NCBI GenBank assembly: GCA_963969395.1
Contig: OZ017805.1
Location: 620,001 to 684,000 of the forward strand
Direction of reading: 5' to 3'
DNA length: 64,000 nucleotides
Source: Pseudoscleropodium purum
Taxonomy: Eukaryota > Streptophyta > Bryopsida > Hypnales > Brachytheciaceae
The notes below the pieces were generated by a model, which saw only the letters and a list, made by a program, of their open reading frames with translations, had not been told where the DNA came from and made no database searches. The translations under genes were made by a program, and so were the position numbers. Below are positions 24,801 to 37,977 of the stretch, piece after piece. Each line of letters opens with the position of its first letter. Within the stretch, counting starts at the first letter, position 1.

Positions 24801-27800
24801 TATGCGTTTAGGATTTAGGGTTCAGGCATTGGCTTCTAGAACGTGATTGATAAATTATGTTCATTTTTTTTAGAATTGGAAAAATGCATTTTTTTCCAAA
24901 GAAATCTATTAGGTGTACATTCAGCCATTTCCAAAGAGTACACAAAGTTGGTTGTTGGTATTTCATTCATTTCTATGAAATGAAGTAGTAAATTGGTTTG
25001 TACATTTCTAAAGATGCGTAAAATGCAATATAAAACAATACTACCATTGAGACTTCCAAACTAATTTTGTAAAATATGACACTTAAATAGTACTTTGGCA
25101 AGTTTAATAGACTACAACAGTATAGAATACTTTTGAATATAATTTTGACCAAAATTTTTATATTTTATTTACAAAATGATATTTACAAACCCTATTAATA
25201 ATTTGTAGGTCTTTTTCCAAACTACAAACATTTTTATCTTTAAATATGGTGAATTTTAAGACAATCACTTGTCAATGTTCATGATGTATTCAAGTAATGT
25301 TTTGAATGGAAGAAGTTCATTTTAGAATTGGAATACATCAATATTGTTAGATTCAAGAATATTTAGAATATAAAACCTTGAAAACCTATTGTATACAGAG
25401 GTTAGCAAACAAGTTTAAAAAATCTATAGCTAAGAAATAATCACACTTTGATTCATTTACTTAGGATAGGTTAGCATTTATACGTTTGTTAGTGTTTGAA
25501 TGTCAAATCCTTCATTACTAAAGGTTAATTTTCTTTCAAGGTCCATGGGCAATCATGGATGTAATTTTGAAAATGTCCTAGTATTTCATCAATAAAATAA
25601 AATGAAGGTTGTTAACTTTTTATTTTTGTATGAATTGGCTATAATTGACCTAAATAAGATAAAAAAATCAGGTACCGTTGCTAAAAGAATTACAGGAGAA
25701 ATTAATAACCTTGCTTATTGAATTGATATGTAGATGATGTTGAATTTGTTCTAACAAGTGTGCATTTTTATTTCTCAATCCAACACACTAAAGAACATGA
25801 CATTTGCATTGGTACTGTATGCAAGAATTGTGAAGGAACAAAGTTTTGTTCTAAAATAGTTTCTTCCACATACTACAATTTTTCATATCCATTTTAATGA
25901 TATCTATAATATTTATGCAAAAATCACAATCAAATGTCAAAGTCTATTGTGATGGTTACAATTTTATACTTGAATCTACATTTCAGAGGATCAATTAATC
26001 TTAGGACAAGTGATTTGTAAATAATTCTTTAAGTGTGAGAATTCTTTACAAAATGTCAAATCTTTAAAAAATTGGTACTTTGATGTTTTACTATTTAAAA
26101 AAAAAAATCAAAATTGACCAATTAGTATAACTTTTTGGTGGTGATTAGGCAACTAAAAAATTTACAATATTCTTGTCATTTTAGAAAATGCTCATTCAAG
26201 AAAGTAGAATTGCAAAGTTCTATTAATGGAGAATATAGTATTCAATAATAGTCCCTAAAAATATCTATATAGTATTTGCAAGAATTTCATTAATACTAAA
26301 GAAATTCTATATTTCAACTTTAAATTTTGTAAAAATAGATACTAAATAGCATTTTTTATCTCTAAATTGTACTATTAAAAATGAATAAAGTCTAAAGGCT
26401 AAAGTTTAGGTTGTGTAATGTAGGCCATAGTGGTATATGTTTAAGGTAAGATAAATTAACAATTTGTAATTCACTTATACTTTACAAAACATTGCTTCTA
26501 GAGTCTACATGAGATACCTCAAACTTTAGATTAAAGACACCATAAGCCAAAAAATTGTTTATAACTAAAGATAGATTGGTACTTTAAAGATAAAGAGGAA
26601 GTAGAGAATGTAGCTTACAAGTTGGAAAATTAAGTAGATTGAGTGGGGCAATATAATTTTACTATTTGTTATATGCATCATTTTGGAATTTGTATGCAAG
26701 GGATGTTTAGGGTATAAACCCTTGAATTAAAATAGATCATATGAAGTTTTTGAGGAAGTATTTGGGTATGAATTGGAAAATGGTGAATGACCATTGAATC
26801 CTCAAAATCCCATTACAAGAGTTTTGCTAAGGTATTTATGCAAATATGCAATTTTTTTGGGAGGATTATACCTTTTCAGACTTAGAAACCTATCTTTAAC
26901 TCCTGAAGTTGATTTGTCCCCTCAGAGGACAAATCAAATTTTAATTTCCATTGGTGACCACAAAGAAAAGTTATACTAGAAATTTTTTGAAAATGAACCG
27001 AACAAGTAGCACCCAAAAAAATGCATAAAATCCCAAGAAATTCTAATTATTTAATTTGGAGAACTATTCACAAATTTTTATAGGATGCTATGTTTGCTTG
27101 TTCAAACAATCTCACTATTAGGATTATGTCTTTCCATCCTATAATGGACCTATTAATGGTTTACTAGTTCTTTTTTGCATCTTAGACCTACTTCTACTTA
27201 ACAATTTTTTAAATATGAAAATCAAGTGTGCTTTGCTTGAGTCTTTTTTTGTAGACTTTAAACTCAATTCTTTAGCATAAACAAAGAATCAAAGTGAGTT
27301 GTTCCATCTTTGTATATCAAATTTTCAGATTTTCTGTCTATTTGTCACAAATGAGCATGTTGTTCTTCCCAAATCAAATGACGAAGTTCCACAATAAGCA
27401 TTGTTGTTAATTTTCATTTGAAGTACCTTAGCATCAAATGTAGAAGTTACACTTAGAGATTAGGGTCCATGTCATCCAACATAAGGTTTTGTAGTTCATT
27501 TTAAGTGCCTAGAAATTAGACGTAGAGGTCCTAGTCACTGCTCTTGTAAAAGACCTCTAGGATTAAATGTTACAGTTTTAGTTTTTGTTCATTGGAAGGT
27601 GCTTCTAGATGTGCATTGTAGAATTGTTTGCTATAGAATGCAACACTGGAGGACCCAAAATTACTCTTGTTTTTCTAGTGTTGAATGTTTGGTGTCTTCC
27701 AAATTCGATCCTCTGATATGTGATTCTATGTATGATGTAGGAGGACATGGTTTGTACTTGGGAGGGCTTGTATTCTCACATAACCAACCAAAAATCTAAC

Positions 27801-28020
27801 ATATTGGTAAGCATTAGTTCCTTCTTGATGTTGTCTAGTTTCATTAAAAGAGAGATTGTGTTGAGGTTTGTAGTTTTTTCACATAACTCGAAGAATGCAT
27901 ATCCAATTTCAGTACTATAGAGAGTGTAAAATAGTTAAAAACCAAAACCTAAAGATTCAGAATTGCATAGTGGTAAAAAAAATGCTAGTATTGAGTGTAA
28001 TTGACATGAATCAAGTCAAT
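24801..28020. other. AT-rich intergenic sequence, no gene seen
   Basis: No protein-like frame longer than about 66 residues and none with a recognisable motif (26794-26979 and 27599-27799 were examined). Around 27.42-27.60 kb short phrases with GTAGAAGTTAC, GTAGAGGTCCTAG and similar words recur loosely, suggesting a very old repeat. Confidence 0.4.
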
Positions 28021-28049
28021 TTGTATTAAATAGTAGTTGGTTTGCATTC

Positions 28050-28125
28050 AATTCAGGTTGATTTGCATAATATTCAAGTCGATCCGCATTAAATTCAAGT
28101 CGATTCACATAATATTCAAGTTTAT
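28050..28125. repeat. 21-bp tandem repeat
   Basis: Three full units and a partial unit of ATTCAAGTCGAT(T/C)C(A/G)CAT-type sequence in direct tandem with a 21-base period. The ATTCAAGTCGA word is the half-site of the palindromes in the 22.9-23.4 kb repeats. Confidence 0.8.
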
Positions 28126-28239
28126 TTCCAAGGGAATCAAGTCGAACCAACTTGAAATTCAGTTAAATGGTTTGACTTGATTCCAAGTCAAATTGTCCAA
28201 AAAAACAAAATATGCAACCTCAATTCAACTTGCAATCTT

Positions 28240-28940
28240 GCATTGAGTTGAATGCCCCACATTGTCTTTTTGTGGACAATCAAAAACAAATCTCAAAGAA
28301 CTAAGAGGTCTCCAACTATGGTATTAGTCAAATCAAATAAAACATTAAGAGTAGTCCCTTTAAGGATTCAACTTGTATTGAATTAAATAACCCCTAAAGC
28401 CTTCTGTAGCCAATAAAAAACTATCTTTGAATACTTAGAGAATTCCAACATAGGCTTTAGTCAAATACAAATAGAGACTGCGAGTAGTTTCTTAAAAAGA
28501 TTCAACTTGTATCAAGCTAAATGCTTTTCCAAATCATATGTCGCAAATAAAAAGCAAACCTCGAAGAACTTTGAGGCCTCCAACATAGGCTTTAATCGAT
28601 TCCATATAAAAATTTCGAATAGTTTCTTAAAACAATTCAACTCGTATTGAGTTAAATCCCCCTAAAACCATCTATATCCAATAGAAAAACAAACCTCTTA
28701 AAAATTAGAGGTCTTCAAAATAGGCTTTAGTCTAATCCAATTATACAAAGCGAGTAGAACCCTATAAAGATTCAACTTGTACTAAGTTGAATTCCCCCTA
28801 GAGCCATCTGTTTCCAATAGAAAAACAAGCCTCTAAATACTCAGAGGTCTTCAACCTAGGCTTCAATCTAATCCAGTTCAACAAAGCGAGTAGTTCTTTC
28901 TAGGATTCAACTTGTATCAAATTCAATTCTCCCACAAGCC
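28240..28940. repeat. 135-bp tandem repeat
   Basis: TTCAACTTGTA or a variant occurs at 28367, 28501, 28637, 28771 and 28906, a period of 134-136 bases. Each unit also holds CCAACATAGGCTTTAGTC, GCGAGTAG and CCAATAGAAAAACAA. About five copies, diverged but clearly aligned. Confidence 0.85.
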
Positions 28941-29475
28941 TTATTGGAATCAACTTGATTCAACATGAATGATAATGGCAACTGTCATTCCTTGCAACAA
29001 TGGAGAATAAAAAATGAATCTACAAGTATACATTAATTGATACACAATCCCGAAGGATAAATCTAAAGACTTCGTGAATGAGCTTGTATTTGGAGAATTT
29101 TGGACTTAGAAGGATCCTAAGTAGGTGGAATTTTGGAGCATTGTTCTTATACCAATGAGTGGGCATTTGAACTTCATGACAAAGTACAAGAATTGCTCTG
29201 CCACTCTACCAATCACTCTACATGAGTTTGTAGTTTAAATAATGACTAGACCAAGGGACTTAGTAATTGTCTCCCACAAAACAAACAACCACAAAGAAGA
29301 TGGACAATACCCATTCTCCTATCTCATAACAAGTTAAAGTTCTACCTTTTTTATTGCCACCACTTGTTAAAGTGAAGAGGATACAAACTTTGTCAAATTG
29401 CAGAAAAATTTAGCAATTCACATCAAAGAGAAGCACTAGGTATCCAAAGATGATGGGCCACTTCCTCCAAAAACC
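28941..29475. other. Sequence leading into the decayed gene
   Basis: No separate feature. The sequence becomes less AT-rich from about 29.3 kb towards the plus-strand coding relic. Confidence 0.3.
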
Positions 29476-32400
29476 TTGGAGTCCCAAATAAACATAGTGC
29501 TTGAAGCATTTGACAAGTTGGTGGTCAAGAATAAGGCCAAAGTGAAGAGCATGACTCTGATATCAATTTCCAAGGAGTACGACGGAGTTGGCGGGAGTCA
29601 TGGTTTTCCCACCATCAATATTGTTGAGTCAAGGAAGAGCAAAACAAAGAGAAAGTTGACAACCAAAAATACCAGAGGAGAACCCAAAGATAGTCATGCG
29701 AAGGGGCCAAAGACTTGAGAAAAGGCTGTGGTTGAGGTTGCGTTGAAGGCAATAGACGAAGATAACATTGCCTCAGTTTTGAACACCCTCCCAAAAGACT
29801 TTGAGGGGAGTGTGGAGGAATTTAACTATGAAGAGTTCAAGAAGGTGTACAAGGAGTACTAGTCAATGTGTATCGACTCCTATATTTTGGAGCAAGGCGT
29901 CAAGTATAGCATTCCAATCAAAAATCTTGAGACCCAACCAAAGACTCTTATCATCTGGAGGCTTGAGGGGAGAGGGGTCATGAAATGCTTACATTACTTT
30001 TTGGAGATGCCCGATTCAGAAAAGAAGATGACTCTTTACACTATATTCCATAATGTCACTGAAAAGCCTAAATGTTTTGAGGACACAAAGGATGGTAAAT
30101 TCTGGATGGGCAATGGGCAACACAATGTGAAGGCGAGCAAGTGGATGAAGGTCCTCACCGGAGCTGAGAAGTTCAAAGACTTTAAAGAATGGAAGTGCTT
30201 CATGTCTAGAATTCGAACATGGCTATTATTTGGAAAATTTAAGCGTACTACAATAGGATCAACCATTTCTAGAGCTACATGCTAACATGGGCGACCAACA
30301 TATTGAGTACGCGAAGTATTTGGCTCTCTCTTGAGAAGCCACCACCAGCAAAGGAGCCAGCTGAGCTTAGTAAACAAGTCACACCTAAGAATAAGACGAT
30401 CAAAAACATTGTGGTCCAGGCCAAATGGACGATATGTTTTCAAGTTCATGTCGATTCGACTTTGAAATTTCTTGCAAGAATTTTCTATGCAAGAATTTTA
30501 CAATGCCATGAAGCTTCATTTTTCCATGATCGATGTCAAGAAGTCCTAGGGGGCATTGAGTAAGAGCAAGACTGTGGATATTAACATCCACAACGAGATC
30601 AAGATTATTATCGTAGCGGATGATGTCTACGATTTGTGGAAAGAAGTTATATTGCAACAATTGTAGGGGCTCTTAATTGATCCTGAGTCCTTAATGCCTA
30701 TGAGTCATGGAATCCTGAGAAGGATAGAACCATCAACAAGGAGTTTTTCAAATGGCTTGGAAACACACCCAAATGCGACCTCAAGAAGCTTGCACTGCAT
30801 CTCCTCAATAGGATACTTAAGCATATGCATCTCCATCCAAAGGTCTTTATGAAGAAGATATTTGGTGTCCTTGTGGATTACTACATTGCTAAGGAGTGGC
30901 TGGAACAAAATAAGAGAAAACAAGCTATCAAGAAATATATTTACTTAGAGAAGTACAACTTGGGATTCTATGACAGTAAAGGTGATTATCAGAAGGAGAA
31001 GTAGAAAGCCTTTAAGCAAAAATTCAAAATAATGAAGACCACCAAGAATATGTTGTGCATAGCTTCCATAAAGAACTTTTTTTCACTAGTGAAGAGGCCA
31101 TTCTAGAAAAACAAAACCGTTGTGCAATTTTCTCCCTACGCGGTAGAGTTTTTCAAGGTCTTTCTCTATAGCAAAGGCAAGTACAAGAACTTGAGGCATT
31201 AGCATATATAAGGCCATATGATTGTAAGGAGGACAAGCTGGCCTTGTGGGGGAATGAGGTGTAGGACCTTAAGGCGATCGACATCAAGCTCGTGTTGATG
31301 GACTTCCAGAACATTCCGGGAGTCATCAACAGAGAGACAACGCTAAAGGATTCGCCATACTTTGATGAATTCTTAGAGGAAGTGATGAGGTTGACTGATC
31401 CTTCTCCCATTGACCTAGAGGTGTGGCTTTGGATTTGTGGAGATGAAGACATAGAAGACAATCTTCGAATGCGTATTAGGTCCAATGTCTTTGGATTAGG
31501 GTACGTGATGCAAAGTGTAGAGTACATTCCTGCTCCAATAGAGTGGTTGGAAGATTTGGTCGCTAGTTCCATTTGTGTGAAGGCTCTAATGCAACTAATA
31601 TTTCTTATCAAGAAGGGGGCAAAGATTAAGATGGCCAAAATACCTCCAAAATTTGAGGCACCGATGCTTCTAAAGTAGTAGAAACCGGGGCTTTACAACA
31701 AGTTGGAATACAAAATGTATGACACAAAACTTTGAATGGAGTTTTACATTCACGTATTGGACCTATTTTGTCACTTGAGATTGGATGTGTTTTCAATCCT
31801 TGCGGGGGGGAAAATGGTTTGTGCAACTTGGATAAGTAAAATACTAGAATGCTTTAGTGTTTAAGTCGATTTGACTTGATCTTGCTTGTTTTTTAAGGTC
31901 ATCTATTATTTAGGTGATTCAAAATAGGGATACTAACTTTGTTAGCCTTTATTCAAGTCGGCTCAAGTTGAATGTTTGCTTGGTGACTAATTTGAAATGT
32001 GTTGGTGCAAATGACAATAATGGATCACTATGCCATTGCTGATCGCAAGCACCGTGACAAAATCTAAGACCTTGCAATACAATCCAAGTACTTGGATAGA
32101 GTCGATTTTCTTGACTCCAACTACTTCATGGATGAAAAGAATCATCTAGTGAAGGGGGCGTTGACATTGAAGAAAGTTGGATCAAGCTTGTAGAAGGGCA
32201 AGGAAAAAAAATTGACCAAAAGGGAGGATTCGAATGATGAGCTAGAGGGGACCGACATTGTTGATCTGGTTGGGGATGACATTGGCAACAATGATTGTTG
32301 GGAGGGCCCAAGCTTAGATGCTCTTGAAGTTGGTCTCGACGATTGGGAGGTTGTCGAAGCCAACCAATTTCGTAGGTCGTCAACATTGGCTGGAGAGCGA

Positions 32401-35400
32401 ATGAATGTCACTCCAAATTCAGCTTGTAGGAATCCGAGGAAGCAACCATGGGAAGAGTCTTCTAAGAAGGAGAAAGAAACTCAAGTGTTAATGAGAATGC
32501 TCCTTTAGGATAGGGAAGATAATAAGAAGGCCCGACAAGAAGATTAGGATTTCATGAAGCCCTTTATGACTAATATGCTTGAACTAGTTGTAGGAATCAT
32601 GAAGGGGGGCTTCAACTTCATGTAAGCGGGAAATCCTATGCCTTTGTAGATGATTGAACCATCCATTTTTTTGGAGTAGTTGCTTCTGAATAGGCAAGCG
32701 CATAGATTGTTTGATAGTGCAAAGCAAGCACTACAAGGATCTGCTAATCCGTCTTTGATAGCGACAACATTAGAGCCGGAACACATTGCGAGGACTCCAG
32801 ATTCCGCTCCAAAAAAGGAGGCAAATGTTGTTGAGACTACAGAGGACATTACTGCCGATATTGAGCCTTTTCCAAATCCTATCTCGGAAAGCCAACCAGG
32901 TTGTTGACAATAACCTCTTTCTTCACATTCAACTCGACTCGAGTTGAACCTGCTTCTTCATGTTGTGTTCCTTTGTTGTTGAATGTGCTTTGTAGATAGT
33001 TGTAGCTCCTTAGTCCAACACATTTTATAGGTACATTTTGTATTATCATTACTCTGTGTGAGAGCATGTAATAAAAATATTTTTTTTTACAAATGACTCC
33101 TATGTATAATTGCAATAGCCTTATGATTCATTAGTTCCAATCCTAATGAATCTCATATTCCATCTATTGAATCTCTGCCTTGTGATTGTCTATTAGAGAT
33201 AGATGCACCAACATCGTCTTCTCTCTACAATGACAAGGGCAGCGAGGATGTTCTTGAGGTTCTCGAGGATAGACTCATAAGGAAAGTGGCTGGAGATAAA
33301 AGTCCAAAAGTTCTCCCTCCCGTGCCGGAGGCATCAGAAGACATTATCATCTCTCTGTTGCCTTCCATGGCGGATGATCCTATGAGTTTTTCTTCCTATC
33401 TATTTGTACAATGTGGTAATCATTTTTGTGCGTTATGGTGTGTGCGTAGTTCTTGATAATAAGTGATTTATAGTTCCTCCTGCTCTCTCTATAGATCGGA
33501 CATCGGATTTCAACTTTAGTTGATTACCTCTTGTGGGGAGCGATTTGAGCTTACATGCTATAGTGGCTACTCAAAATTGTATGGGAATTACATCCATTTA
33601 ATTGTTTGTCCATTGCAGGGTTTGTTCTTAGGCAAAGTATTGATCGGCCAAGCGAGAGTCCAAATGAGGCATAGGGCAATGTGAGCCCCTCTTCAACGTG
33701 TAGGGTGACTGAAAAGTGGCTCAATGTCATCTTAGGTTTGGACAAGGTCCTCTGCATTTGTAAGGATTTGACTTGGAATTTTAAAGAGAATAGATTCCTG
33801 AAAATAGGTGAAATTATCGGTATATTAGATTGTAAGACCATGATGGTCCTGAGAATATTCTTCCGTTCCTTTTATAAAACTTTTCTTTAGGGCTTGACCT
33901 CCATAGCAAATGTCTCAGTCTCGAGTTCCATTGAGAGGTTGTTTGCACAAAAAATTTGCAAGTTCTTCTTCCGTGGGCTAGAGTCTCCGGTGCTTGTCTA
34001 CGAACAAGAAGATTGCAAATTCCTGATGTGCAAAAAAAGTAAGTGGAAGATAGCAAACTATAAGGATAAAGGAACAAACAAAGTCTTGTTGCTAAAGCCA
34101 TTGGAGAAGTTATTGCAATTGAACGAGTTTGCATTCACAAGTGAAAATACTATAATAGTGGACTACAATTCTAAGATGCTTGTAAAGAATAAACTGAGGA
34201 ATATGCTTCTCTTCAATACATGGACATATGAGGGCACGGGAGTGATTTTTTTCTAGTTGACCATCTTCTTCTCTATATTCAGGGCTTGCATAACAAGAGG
34301 CCTTGGTCATTAGCATTATTTAGGTGGGACAATCTTATAGAACGCCCTCACATATCGCAAAAAGAGGACTCAACGGAGTTTATTGAACTCAAGATTGCTA
34401 TGCAAATTTCCAATGATATCTTTAGAGAGTGGAGAAGGAATGATTGTCTTCAAGTATTGAAGGACAAGAAATTGAATAGATCCCAACATTTGAAGGACTA
34501 TTTAGTGGACAACAAGCCTCTTTTTATATCATGTTTGAGAGCCAAGATGAGAGAATTCTTGTAATGACATTCTGAAATAAATGTTTTGGATTATTGATGA
34601 ATGCATAGTCTACGTGTAGGTTGTTAAATTATTTTTCATGAGGTGCTTTATGTTTTTTCCAAGCTTTGCATGATATTTCAATCTTTGAAATTGATAGTGC
34701 CAACAAGTGTGCACAATCTGCTAATTCCTTTTCTGATTGTAGATAGTTTGCCATTTCACAAAGCAAATTGGGGCACATTATGTACTCTACAGCCACTGCG
34801 CAATCAACTATGGATTATTCTATCATGCTTGTTGATGATGGTATTGTTGACAGTCTTCCAAATGGAGGGAAGTACTTGCCGCTTATGAGCTCACCTTTTC
34901 CATTAGAAAAACATCCTAGATCTACTTCTCTTGGGGATTGCTTTGGGGTGAATGTGGTAACACAAAAGAGGCTCTACAACGGAGAATTGGAGTTGTTGGG
35001 TAGTCCAAAGGTATTGTCGCAGCACAGGGCAGGTCAATTCCCCATTATACTCACAAAAATCGCTCTAGAGTATAACTAAGTGACTCTAAAGATCGAACCC
35101 ACGAGATCTTGTGAAGTATCTAGCTCTATTAAGCAGTTAAGCTCAGTCAGTATGCCAATCTTACTTTCCAGTCCTAGATCTAGAACCAGAAACACCACCA
35201 CACCGGATAACTACAAACCGGATTACTCCTTCTTCCGGTCCTACTAACTATCCGGTCCATACAAATACCCAAATCCCAGGATCTCACAATTTCCGATCCT
35301 GGAAATCCGTCCTGACCAATCCGGTCCGGATGGTCATCCTGTACCCGTAATCCTATCCGGTTTAGTTTTGCCTCTGTTTCACCATCAGAGGGGTCGCCGC

Positions 35401-37028
35401 TTAATTTTGAGAGTGGTAGGCCCACCACTCCTTCCGTGACTTATAGTGGCTGAAGACCCACTGTCCTACCTTCTAAACTCCTAAGCTAATCCGGATCCGG
35501 TTTGGTCCTTCACAACAACCCAGATAGCAATCCGGGTCGTAGGTCACACAAAGACCCCACACTCGACCCTCTCGTACTACAACGACCTTGATGCTACTTC
35601 CGATCCGTGCGAAGACAGGTGGTTACAAGTGCACCCGTCCGTTCCAACATCAACTAAAGTTCTTCCGTTACCCATACGGGTGGTGAGACCTCACAGGAGA
35701 TCGGATACTCAACCGGATTTCCCACCCGGGAGTTCTAGCGCAGCTAAGGAATCCCTCCCTACCCGCCTAGCCTAACAACGGCTTTCTCACCCGGAATCTC
35801 AAACTCTAGACGTGCTGAGGAACTAAGTTCACTTCCAACTCTTCGATACCTACTCACATGCACCTAGGATCGGAAAATAAACACCAAGGGGAGAAATCAC
35901 TCGCAAACCAACCCGTACTATCCTAACTCCACATCATACAATCCTGTCGCGCTGGAGAGAGACACACAATGAAGAGAATAGAAAAGTACAAGAAGTGTGC
36001 AAAATGAACAACTCCCAGTTCCCATCTCAGGAACCGATTTATATACAAAGGGTAAAAACCCTAAAAGCACAAAAAGGAGCGGAAAACCCGTAGGGGTCCG
36101 CCGCCACCCTAATCTAACTTCCGGTCTAACCTAATACTGTTGAGCCGGATCCGGATCCGGATCCGCTCCTACTCCTAACTGAAATCCAAAATCCTATCTA
36201 CCCTACAACTCTAGATCCTACTGTCGGGCTTCCGATCTCCGGGACTAGCTCCTCGAAGACTTCACTCAAATTCCGGACCCGTTCCTCACTTCCTCTCTCC
36301 GATCTCAACCGGTAGCAAAACAGACAAAACACAAACGTCCAGACGCACAAACTCCAAAAACTCAACCGCGCGCTCTCAAGGTCGAGTTTCTAAAAGGGGG
36401 TGCAACAGTGAAAGCTCCTCCTTATATAGTCCCTGGACCCTTTCCGGTTTGTCATCATGAATCCGGTTCATCATCATCATCCGGTCCTAGACCTAATCCG
36501 TGTTACATTCCGTTTCCGTCGTTAGTTACTCCTGACCGGATTAGATCCAAGAAGCCCACTACTTCACGTTCCGTGCTAATTCTGAGATTTCCTTCCCCAC
36601 CTAATCGGATCCGGTTAGCTAATGACTAGTTTCCGTTCCTATTTGGGTGTATACTAAGAAAATCAAAATTCTAAGCTGCGACAGGTATTGACATTTAATT
36701 GTTGTATTCTATTTTACATTAGTTTCCTACAAAATATTCATAAATGTCTAGGAATGTTTTCAAACTCTAATTTCACTCATTTACGTAGGAGAATGATATG
36801 TTGGAGAATACCATTATCGCTTTGCCTAATGATTCTCAAGTATCAGCTTCTCTTACTTGCAATTATGAAGAATGGCTTCCGACATGTACGGTCCTACAAC
36901 ATCTGCCTAGATTAAATTCTTTTGGTATTTCTAGGCGTTTATGCAAGACACATGACAGACTTACAACACTTTATTCTATTCAACGTGAATGGGATGCTAA
37001 GGAGCGGAGGTCTCTCAAGAAACAATAG
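29476..37028 (+). pseudogene. Decayed multi-exon gene, possible ParB/DGQHR-like part
   Basis: Successive plus-strand frames with protein-like composition run from 29.48 to 37.03 kb, broken by stops and shifts. The early part (29866-30285) reads SIPIKNLETQPKTLIIW, then about 65 residues later DGKFWMGNGQHNVKASKWM. This spacing resembles the ParB/DGQHR layout, in which an IPI-L-P segment precedes a (D)GQH box; Asn replaces Asp here. A further part is at 31292-31678 (IDLEVWLWICGDEDI). Apparent exons with splice-like edges follow at about 33619-33759, 33891-34240, 34283-34561, 34747-35010 and 36789-37028. The last join is strong: AAAG/GTATTG at 35010/35011 and ACGTAG/GAG at 36788/36789 keep the frame open to a stop at 37026-37028. 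That intron contains the solo LTR. I do not recognise the whole protein. The domain suggestion is inference, and the gene could be transposon-borne. Confidence 0.5.
35015..36683. mobile_element. Solo LTR of an LTR retrotransposon (1,669 bp)
   Basis: Starts TGTCGCAGC and ends GCTGCGACA, a 9-bp perfect inverted repeat with the canonical TG...CA termini. The flanks GGTAT (35010-35014) and GGTAT (36684-36688) form a perfect 5-bp target duplication. The interior has no gag-pol frame, tRNA-complementary site or polypurine tract between two LTRs. This is therefore a single LTR left by recombination between the two ends. It is rich in TCCGG/CCGGAT words, unlike its AT-rich surroundings. TATA-like words favour minus-strand transcription (CTATATAAGG near 36420, TATATAAATC near 36045). 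Open frames inside (35180-35428, 36408-36629) are not supported as genes. Confidence 0.92.
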
Positions 37029-37977
37029 CGGGAGTTTGCCAATCAAATTTTTTTCCCTAATACTAGATATAGTTGAAGGCTAAAAATCCTCAAAGGATTG
37101 GAAAAGTTAAAGAGTAGGTCGTATTCTTAGTAGTTTTTGTTTAGTGTATAGATGCCTTTCTCTACAAATATGTGAACCTATATTACAGTGCTTCCTAAAC
37201 TCTAGATCTATAATGTATTTGATGCATTTTGGAGATGAAGTGGATGCTTAGTTTTGACTTGGTTGTAGGTAAGGAAATTACAAAAACAAATTATTCGTAA
37301 GTCCATTGTAAACACTTGTATGGACAACGTTTGATTCTCATGGGAGCACTCAAATAGCAAGTGTGGTTTGTGGAAGTGTTAGAGTGGACCTAGGAATGGT
37401 GTTATTTGTAATTTCTTTACTTAAATCTAGGCCAAAGTCCAAGCATACATTGCAATTTTTAATCACTCTAGCTTCTACATCCTATGTATAGTATTTGTAG
37501 TATTTAGAGATCATAACAAAGGTCAAATATTGTGTTCATAGATCATCTAATATATGTATATTTCATGATAATTTCCCATCAATTTCATTGTACATGGAAA
37601 TATCTGCATGTTGTTTTGGACTTTGGTTTCTACATGCTTGTTTTGTATGTCTATGCAATTTTCTTTCCCTATATCTTTATAACAATTTCTTTGTAGTTCC
37701 TTGGTTTGGTGCTTCTAAAGTGTGGGAGTGCGGAAACTCAAACCAAATAGGATTAGTGTAGAATAGGTTAGATAGACTTATAATTTTTTATTTTTTTTAG
37801 TAACCCACAGGGATTTTAGCTACCTTAAGACTATTATGAAAATAATCAATTTCCAAAGTGCTAGAATTATTATTAGCATTACGGAAATGAATCCAACACG
37901 AATCTAGAATTTGTAAAAGTTCCAAATTTTGGAAACCTACGTTCTAGGCTTCGAATCCAAGAAACTAGGGTACCGTT
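37029..37977. other. Intergenic sequence, no gene seen
   Basis: AT-rich sequence between two coding relics; no frame, RNA gene or clear repeat recognised. Confidence 0.4.

Noticed and set aside
35180..36629. Small frames inside the solo LTR
   Set aside because: They fall within a well-bounded LTR with TG...CA ends and have no recognisable coding features.
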